Shown here: positions 22,038 through 28,247 of the stretch, one piece after another
How the letters are laid out: each line of letters starts with the position of its first letter
How positions within the stretch are numbered: position 1 is the first letter of the stretch
Assembly: GCA_000485475.1 (NCBI GenBank)
Contig: AXYY01000006.1
Location: 1-28,247, forward strand
Direction of reading: 5' to 3'
DNA length: 28,247 nucleotides
Source of the DNA: Candidatus Ancillula trichonymphae ImTpAt
GTDB lineage: Bacteria > Actinomycetota > Actinomycetes > Actinomycetales > Bifidobacteriaceae
Program-made: the position numbers and the translations under genes
Notes under the pieces: generated by a model
Databases searched by the model: none
What the model saw: only the letters and a program-made list of their open reading frames with translations
Told to the model about the DNA's origin: nothing

Positions 22038-24695
22038 ATGTCTAGAGTGAGGAAGTTAATAGTAAGCGGTACTCTTTTTGCACTTGTTTGGTGGTCACTT
22101 TGTTGAAGGTTAGTATTCCGGTTGCTTTTGCGGCAGACACTGATGAGTTTCTAGTTTACACCAAGATCATGGATAGTACCGCCATTTCGCCTGAGATGAA
22201 GGACAACGAGACTGTCGATAGTTATGCGGTTAAAAAGATAAAACTTTAATAGGAGGAAAAGGCATTGACCAATCACTTTGTCTTAACGTTTACTATGGTG
22301 GACCTTTTGCTACACGTAGTCTAAAAGAAGCCAGTGATAGAACTCCCCAAAGCATTCACGTGAGGGCAAATATTAACACATTGTTTTAGACTCGGCGAAT
22401 ATACCCAGAACTGCGGTTGACGATCCTAATGCACTTGGCGGAAAAAGAATCAATCGCAACTCATTCAACAGCGGGACAAGATCTTGAAAATAGTGATCTA
22501 CAATATAATCCTGTGAATCCTATGACCTTTTACGGTGCTGACGAGAAAAATCCCTGGAAACCTGTTACGTACGTTCAAGGGTGTGACTGGACTTATCAAT
22601 CGTTAAGAATTCTTAAACCAAGTGAAATTACTACTTTGCATATTGACATGAGTAAAGGTGTATCCCCAGTAATCTTCCACTAATGCTTGACTTAATTAAC
22701 GCAGGGACATATTCTATTAAAGTCAAGAAATGGGTGAATAGACAACCCCTCAACCTTCTACAAAGCTCAGTATTCTTCAGGTGATTGCGTTCATCCTAGA
22801 GACGCATATGCTATGCTAGGTCAAAGGTTTTTATTTCAGGCAGTGCAATTCGATGTAATATAGGCATTAGTTCAGGGGAAGTTGATTCAAGTCTTACGTT
22901 TGGGCTGTATAAAAAAGTGTTGAATACTTCTCCTGAATCTGGTAAGGTAACTTTAAGTAAAGTTCATTTCATCTGTTTTGCAAGCATCCGTTGGTACAAA
23001 AGATTCTATGATAACGAGCTTCAAGTATAACGACGCGCAAGAACCAAAAGACCACAGTGTTGATGTTTTGAGCAAGAGGTAGATTAATACTAGGACTAGT
23101 AATATTGCAATTGCTGGATCAGTTCCAAGAGAATCAGGACACTATGTTATCGCCGCAATTAAAGATGGTGAACCAAGGGACAAAGATGTAATTTCCCTAG
23201 AGCCGAATAAAGTTTCAGTTGTTACGGATTTCTTTGTTGGTGAGTGAATTCGACTCCAAGCAGAATAAAGTTGCTCAGATGATTTGTGATGAGCCGACAA
23301 ATCCATCTCAAGATAAAACCTACGAGAAAATTATTGATTTTCCGCATAAATTTGAGTCGTCACATTCAAGTAGAATTCTATGTTCCATTATTGTAGAGGA
23401 AAATCTGTACGAGAGTAATTTTACTGCTCAGGTAAATATTTGGTCGCCGGATAATTCGACAAAACCGGCGTTTACGCTATCTTCAGGTAATTACCAAATC
23501 AGATCATATGGAATTCAAGCCTGCAGAAATATCGCAAATAACCTTCAAAACTGATAAAGTTGCCACATTTGAGATTGACCCTCAATTCTTGACTGGTAAG
23601 CAATATATTTTCGAACTTACAGGTAACTCTATACTAGCGCTGTTTTCATGGATAGACAGAACCTCCGCTCAATTTTGGCGAAGTTAGACTCTTTGTATTC
23701 AGCATTTACTGATCAATCTCATTGCACACTTCCGAAGCAACTGATTAGTTTTGAGAGAACTGATGCGGACACGAATTCTTCAGGTTCAGATTACGTTAAG
23801 TTTTCTTGTAACGGCCTAACCGATGACCGCGTTGGTGTCGATAAGGAGATCCAGTGTAATTTATCAACATTCGTTCCTACTTCAACTAAAGAGAGAACTA
23901 TTAAGGTTTACTATCCAAGAAACAGTGGTGGTGTTATAACGCTGTCTTGTCGAGTGCGGATTCAACTTCGCGAAATAATATTGACCCTGATAACGATGGC
24001 ATGAACTTTGCGAATTTTGTTGTTCCTGTGAACACGGTTGGTTCTACAAGTTTCAAAATCAAGTTCTTGACTCCAATGCTCGTTGATTTGTATGCAACCT
24101 TCAACAATAAAGTTTCTTTTGCTAATGATTTGCACACTGTGGTTGTATATGGCAAAGATTCGTCATTGGTCTGCACAAAGAAATCTGGCGAAAATGATAA
24201 CGGCAGAAATAGCAATGCTGATGGTCGCAAGAAAATTGTTCTTGAGTCAGAAAAACAACCTTTCTGCACGGTAATTAGAGGTGCTATGACACATCACTTT
24301 TCTGATGAAAAAGTTGCAGATAATTTTTCGTTGATTAATGATGGCAACGCTTCGAGCATTAGTGAATTTTCGCGCTTAATTTACAGCTCACAAGGAGATA
24401 GAAGAGTAGTTTCAAGAAAAAACTCGGTTGCGCTACTCGTGCTGAGGATGTATATTTTGAAGCCAATAAGATGACGTACAATCAGGAGCGGAAGGCTTTA
24501 CCTGCAAAGGAAGTTGGACACACTATTGCGTTGCTTCAAAGTTCACACGATGTGCTAGATAAAGATTTTCTGTCAGCAGTTCTGTCGTCAGAAGGACTAA
24601 ATCCATATCAGTTTCCAAGAGAGTGCTGCGCGGAGTCGTACTTAATTGATTCGGTAGATATTGAAGTTAAACAACAGCCTTTAGGAGGAAAATAA
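22038..24695 (+). pseudogene. Large secreted surface protein 1, heavily frameshifted
   Basis: Starts MSRVRKLIVSGTLFAL; after a shift the signal peptide ends KVSIPVAFA-AD, then TDEFLVYTKIMD. Further readable pieces lie in different frames: DKTLIGGKGIDQSLCLN (about 22227-22389), DSANIPRTAVDDPNALGGK, NPMTFYGADEKNPWKPVTYV, SIKVKKWVNRQPL, AIAGSVPRESGHYVIAAIKDG, then 23219-23554, 23648-24000, 23950-24440 and 24471-24695. The product would have been about 880 residues with many Asp/Asn/Thr and few Cys. I recognise no domain family. More than ten frame changes. The last codons (PLGGK) contain AGGAGG, the SD of the next gene, so the two were one operon. Confidence 0.7.
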
Positions 24696-24696
24696 G

Positions 24697-27600
24697 ATGG
24701 GTAGTAAAAATAAGTTAATTGCTTTTATTCTAGTCGTAGTTTTATGTGTGACAACATTTACTAGTAGTAATGTAAGTTTTGCGCTTGAAAGTAAATATAA
24801 GACTAGTTCAGAACTTTATGCTAAATCGAATACGACGATTAAACAGCGAATTGCTGATGGTAATTTCTTGGACAAGGACGGAAACGAAAATGAGAAGAGC
24901 AAACAACTTGTCTCTGATCTGTTGAAGTTAATTGATAAGAGTGGACTTGATCCGTATGATGATCCCTATGCTAATTTATTCAAAGTTGGGCGGAAAGCTG
25001 ACGAACTTGAAACACCTTCGGTTACGGAAATAAAGTCAAATCAAGATCTTGTTGATATTTGACCAAGGTTAACAAGACCGCAAGTGGGTTATATTGATCA
25101 TTACAGCACAATTTCTGGGTACTTACAGACGATTATCAATGATACAAAAATCTAACTGATGCACAACGAGAAAGTCTGAACAATCAGCGCTCTGTAATTG
25201 CTCAGTTGTGCCAAATTCTCAAGAAAATGACGCACACAATGTTGATTCTTTAAGTGCTGATGATGTGGATTTACTGAAGCGTTTCACCACTTCCACTTTG
25301 TACAATAATATTCAAAAGTACCGAAAGTACAAACAAGATAAAGCAGCATTCGCATTTCCTTTAGTATATTATCTCGAGCAATGGGGCCTATTTGATGGTG
25401 ACGGGCGTTCCTGCATGAAGAACATTATCTTTGAAAATGTGGGCGCGTACACTTCAAAGTTACTAATTAACTGGACTAATGATACAACTGGTAAAAGTGG
25501 ACAAATCACATATCCTAGAAATGGCAATGGTCTGGCATATGGAGCACAAAATGTTGAATTCTTTAACATTGCAAAAGAAATAGGACTCGGTCCTAAAGAC
25601 ACTGCACACATCACTTTTTAGGCACACGCACTTTCGGGCACAAGTACGAAAGCGACTAGTAAAGAGTACTACGTTAGTGAAAAATCAGATCTTGAAGTTG
25701 GTTTAGTTACAACTGGAACAGTACGAAAGCCAAAACTAGGTGTGTTCGGTTTTTCACGTGAGGATGATACGGACAAAAATCACCGTATTCGCATATTGGA
25801 CTTGCAATCAGGCACATGAAATTGCTACTGGTGCCATGAACGCCTGGATTATGCTTGGTGCTCATAGCCATTGCGATAGTTTCACTAAGTACAATGGCAT
25901 ATCAAGGTTTTGCTGCGGCTGGTGGGGCTGTGGCAACTGTTGTTGCAGAAGAGGCAGCAGCTGATGCAGCTGTGATGTGACTTCGACAATGGCTGAGAGG
26001 TTGCGGAAGAAGCTGGCGCCGGCTACTAGTGCCGCCGCTGGAGCTGGCGCTCTACGGAAGGCGGTGCGGCTACTGCAGTTACGGGTGGACTTGGCAAGAA
26101 GTTCTTCGGCGCTCTAATTTTTGCTCTTCTTGATGCTGGATTTGCGGCGGGGTCTATTTTTGATATTGATAAAATCCAGAAAGATACCACTGAAGAGGTT
26201 GATCGTGCATTTGGAGACCGTGATTTTCGCGGTGCTGATTTCGACTTTTCAGATTTTTTTGCTAAGAACACCAATAATCCGTGGATTGACAAGGATCGCA
26301 ATGGTAAAAGTTTCTAATTTCTCGTTCGTGCAAGAATCCTTTGTGCGAGCTACGCCGGTAATTCACTATGAAGCACCTGGTTCCAATGAGGAACGTCAAA
26401 TTAAAATCATCGAGGGTTTCGTCGCTGCAGTATGGTCTTCCCAATATTTTAGCACGCAAGGTAATCCAATACCCAATGGTAGTGAAATTTGGTTGTCAGT
26501 TGACACTGGTATTAGTACGCCGCGCACAGCTTCAGAGCATTTTATTTATAATTCTACTTCACCTTATAGAGTTGGATATGGACAAGGTAAGCGAAAAACT
26601 GGTGATTTAGCTCTCCACCCTGTGGCATTTTCTGATGACATTAACAATCTTGCATATGTAATGGAACCGTATTGTGGACAAAACGACAAGAAGTTTATTG
26701 ATGAACTAGAGAGCGTCAGCGGTGATTCTGGCAGCAAGAACCTTGCTGATGTTACGCGCATTGGATTTTCTCCAACTGATCGATCACTACTGTGTTTGCA
26801 AAGCTGGTCTACGAGAATCGTTTTTCAATACCTAGCCGAACTCAGGATGATAACTTGCAGCCTGACAATATCATGATTTTGTCAGACATTGCACTATTTG
26901 CTCAAAATGATCCAGAGTATTATTTTGAGCAGTTTGAACTTGAAGATCTTGACTTCCTTGATTAGCGCGGTACGCTGCTAATCGACACCAAAACGCCGAC
27001 CCTTGAGAGTTTGTATGCGATTTTCTACACATCGTTAACGCTAGCGAAAAAGAGTACTGCGCAGAATGCTGATAAATTACGAACTCTTGGTCTGAAGGCA
27101 CTTTTTGTGATTGCCAACGTTATTTCGTAGGAACACGCATCATCAGCCTCTTCAATACACAGACGCGTTCTAATCTACCGTTTTCACTTTTAACATCATC
27201 GGTAAATCATTCAGGTGTTCCTTTGGAAGCATATTCAAAACAGTTCTCTATTTCATGTAATGAAGAATCTGCGACTTTCAATAGAGCGGTAAGTATGCCA
27301 ACAAATTGGTTGTCTCCCGCAAACGAAAGTTGCCAATTGAATGTATTGTTAATCGTAATTATGATACAAATATTGAATAAACGGTATACATTGCTTCTCC
27401 TGATAATCTGGACATGACATTTGGTGGAACACTTGGAGAGTGTCTGTCTGATGATGAAGTAAGTTACCTTCTCACCGGGTGAAAAGCTTCGTTATCTTAA
27501 CGTTTGCATCAATCCTTCACATGATTATGCTCCCAAGGTGCTTGTCGTTTTTCAAAATTATGATTTGGCGTATGATAAGTGGAAATTTGCTGGTTCGTTA

Positions 27601-28023
27601 TATGCTTCAGCCAACAAAATAGTTCACATGAGTTGCGATGAAGACAAAATCAGAAGAATAGGACTTGTCATGCAACGAGAGGCTCACAATAGTTGACGCT
27701 GACGAATTCAGCCTAGATTTTTACAAGCAAGATCAGGAGGTACCGGTTACTACGAAGGCGCTTTAGGCAGGGGCAGAAAACTGTTGACTTCACACTAGAG
27801 AAATTTGATCAAAATCAAGAAATTGACATACTGACAAAGCCAAAGGACTCTAACAATACAGTACCTGAGTACTTCAGCTTTGCCCAAGTAAAGCAATTTA
27901 TTCGCACTACTTGCAGAGGGTATTTTATGAAATACGTTCGCTGCGATGCTGAGTATTTGTGCAGGTTTGGTGCCCGCCGGAGACTTGCGCAACGATGGCG
28001 TTTGCTTCGTGAAATGCAGATGA
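24697..28023 (+). pseudogene. Large secreted surface protein 2, heavily frameshifted
   Basis: ATG one base after the stop of protein 1, with AGGAGG 8 nt upstream. Signal peptide MGSKNKLIAFILVVVL...SNVSFALES. The first frame is open to 25062; then pieces follow in changing frames: VGYIDHYSTISGYLQTIIND, VDSLSADDVDLLKRFTTS (25208-25621), a Gly/Ala-rich hydrophobic stretch near 25860-25980 (TMAYQGFAAAGGAVATVVAEE), KKFFGALIFALLDAGFAAGS (about 26095-26155), FSDFFAKNTNNPW, the longest coherent piece 26290-26800, and LSDIALFAQNDPEYYFEQF to about 27129. The tail probably ends AGLVPAGDLRNDGVCFVKCR at TGA 28023. About 1100 residues originally. No domain recognised; the two adjacent hydrophobic stretches suggest membrane insertion. 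More than ten frame changes or stops. Confidence 0.65.
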
Positions 28024-28032
28024 ATAAGCTGA

Positions 28033-28049
28033 ATTCCGCTGCGCGGAAT
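28033..28049. repeat. Palindrome ATTCCGC-TGC-GCGGAAT
   Basis: Same 7-bp arms as at 15082-15098 with another loop. It lies just after the end of surface-protein pseudogene 2, followed by GCGCGATTTGCGCACAA. Such elements are found here only between genes. Confidence 0.6.
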
Positions 28050-28120
28050 ACAAATAAACTTGCGCGATTTGCGCACAACCCCCGCACAAATACCCCACCC
28101 CCACAAACTTGTCCTCCCTT

Positions 28121-28247
28121 AAAATCTCCTTAAAACTCATAAAATAACTTAACAAGTGGGGGCATGTCTAATAGCTTTTAGACAAAAGTAAGACTCTAGT
28201 TTTCTTTTGTTAAGTTGTAAGTGTAATAGATAAGTTATTATTAAGAA
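28121..28247 (+). promoter_or_regulatory. Second copy of the SLH-gene leader, probably before another surface gene
   Basis: 28121-28160 matches 19791-19830 at 34 of 40 positions (TCATAAAA-T-AACTTAACAAG-T-GGGGG). Two more structures follow: a hairpin TGTCTAA / TTAGACA (28165-28171 with 28178-28184, loop of 6) and a perfect 10-bp inverted repeat AACTTAACAA / TTGTTAAGTT (28146-28155 with 28207-28216). No start codon with an SD is reached before the window ends, so the gene it serves is presumed to lie outside. No -10 like that at 19773 is present at the equivalent place. Confidence 0.5.

Noticed and set aside
22038..28023. Programmed frameshifting or a reassigned stop codon as explanation for the broken frames
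   Set aside because: Shifts go in both directions at many sites without slippery sequences, and TAA, TAG and TGA all occur as interruptions while intact genes use all three as normal stops.
19886..28023. Sequencing or assembly error as the sole cause of the frameshifts
   Set aside because: About 18 kb of neighbouring housekeeping genes have no frameshift. It cannot be fully excluded without reads, so it is kept as a test in the findings.
27795..28106. - strand open frame of about 100 codons near the right edge
   Set aside because: It runs opposite readable pieces of surface-protein pseudogene 2 and across the palindrome at 28033, with no ribosome site or recognisable motif.
1..28247. CRISPR array, insertion sequence, prophage or integron
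   Set aside because: No regularly spaced repeats, no transposase or integrase motifs and no phage genes were seen on either strand. The direct repeats at 14578 lack spacers of constant length.

Overview
The window looks like part of the chromosome of an actinobacterium with unusually low GC. The main reason is the block CCA-adding enzyme - DUF6049-like membrane protein - murJ, a classic actinobacterial neighbourhood; an argJ-argB-argD-argF run, CHAP proteins and a variant-leucine-rich-repeat remnant fit the same group. ThiH (the radical-SAM, anaerobic route to dehydroglycine) suggests an anaerobe. Many broken genes beside intact housekeeping genes suggest a host-associated lineage with an eroding genome, for example a relative of Bifidobacteriales symbionts. 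The lineage is inference; no marker gene here settles it.

Layout, left to right. 1-259: no gene, only a probable ftsH terminator. 260-3617 (- strand): a compact unit of two paralogous CHAP cell-wall hydrolases followed by ftsH. 3676-7466 (-): a thiazole-synthesis operon, thiS-thiF-thiG-thiH and a TenI/ThiE-family gene, behind a TPP riboswitch. 7531-8092 (+): a frameshifted variant leucine-rich repeat gene. 8139-12530 (-): argJ-argB-argD-argF, divergent from ftsY (+, 12632-13609). 13654-14544 (-): a metal-binding lipoprotein without its transporter partners. 14898-14971 (-): tRNA-Lys(CUU) with a near-perfect promoter. 15228-15912 (+): a broken comF containing a 16-bp tandem duplication. 15909-17333 (-): CCA-adding enzyme. 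17433-19720 (+): shortened DUF6049-like protein and murJ. 19773-28023 (+): more than 8 kb of decayed genes for secreted proteins, namely an SLH-domain S-layer-type protein and two large surface proteins in one transcription unit. 28033-28247: a palindrome and a copy of the SLH-gene leader, which suggests a further surface gene beyond the edge.

Two themes tie the window together. First, most promoters share an extended -10 of the form TGTG-N-TATAAT or TATACT, and in several genes the start codon lies 6-8 nt after it, so the mRNAs are probably leaderless (CHAP2, argJ, ftsY, the DUF6049-like gene, the LRV pseudogene, and perhaps a 60-codon ORF at 14812). Genes inside operons have ordinary Shine-Dalgarno sites, often formed by the 3' end of the upstream gene. 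Second, the damage is concentrated: core metabolism, protein targeting and cell-wall genes are open throughout, while competence (comF), LRV and surface-protein genes are shattered.
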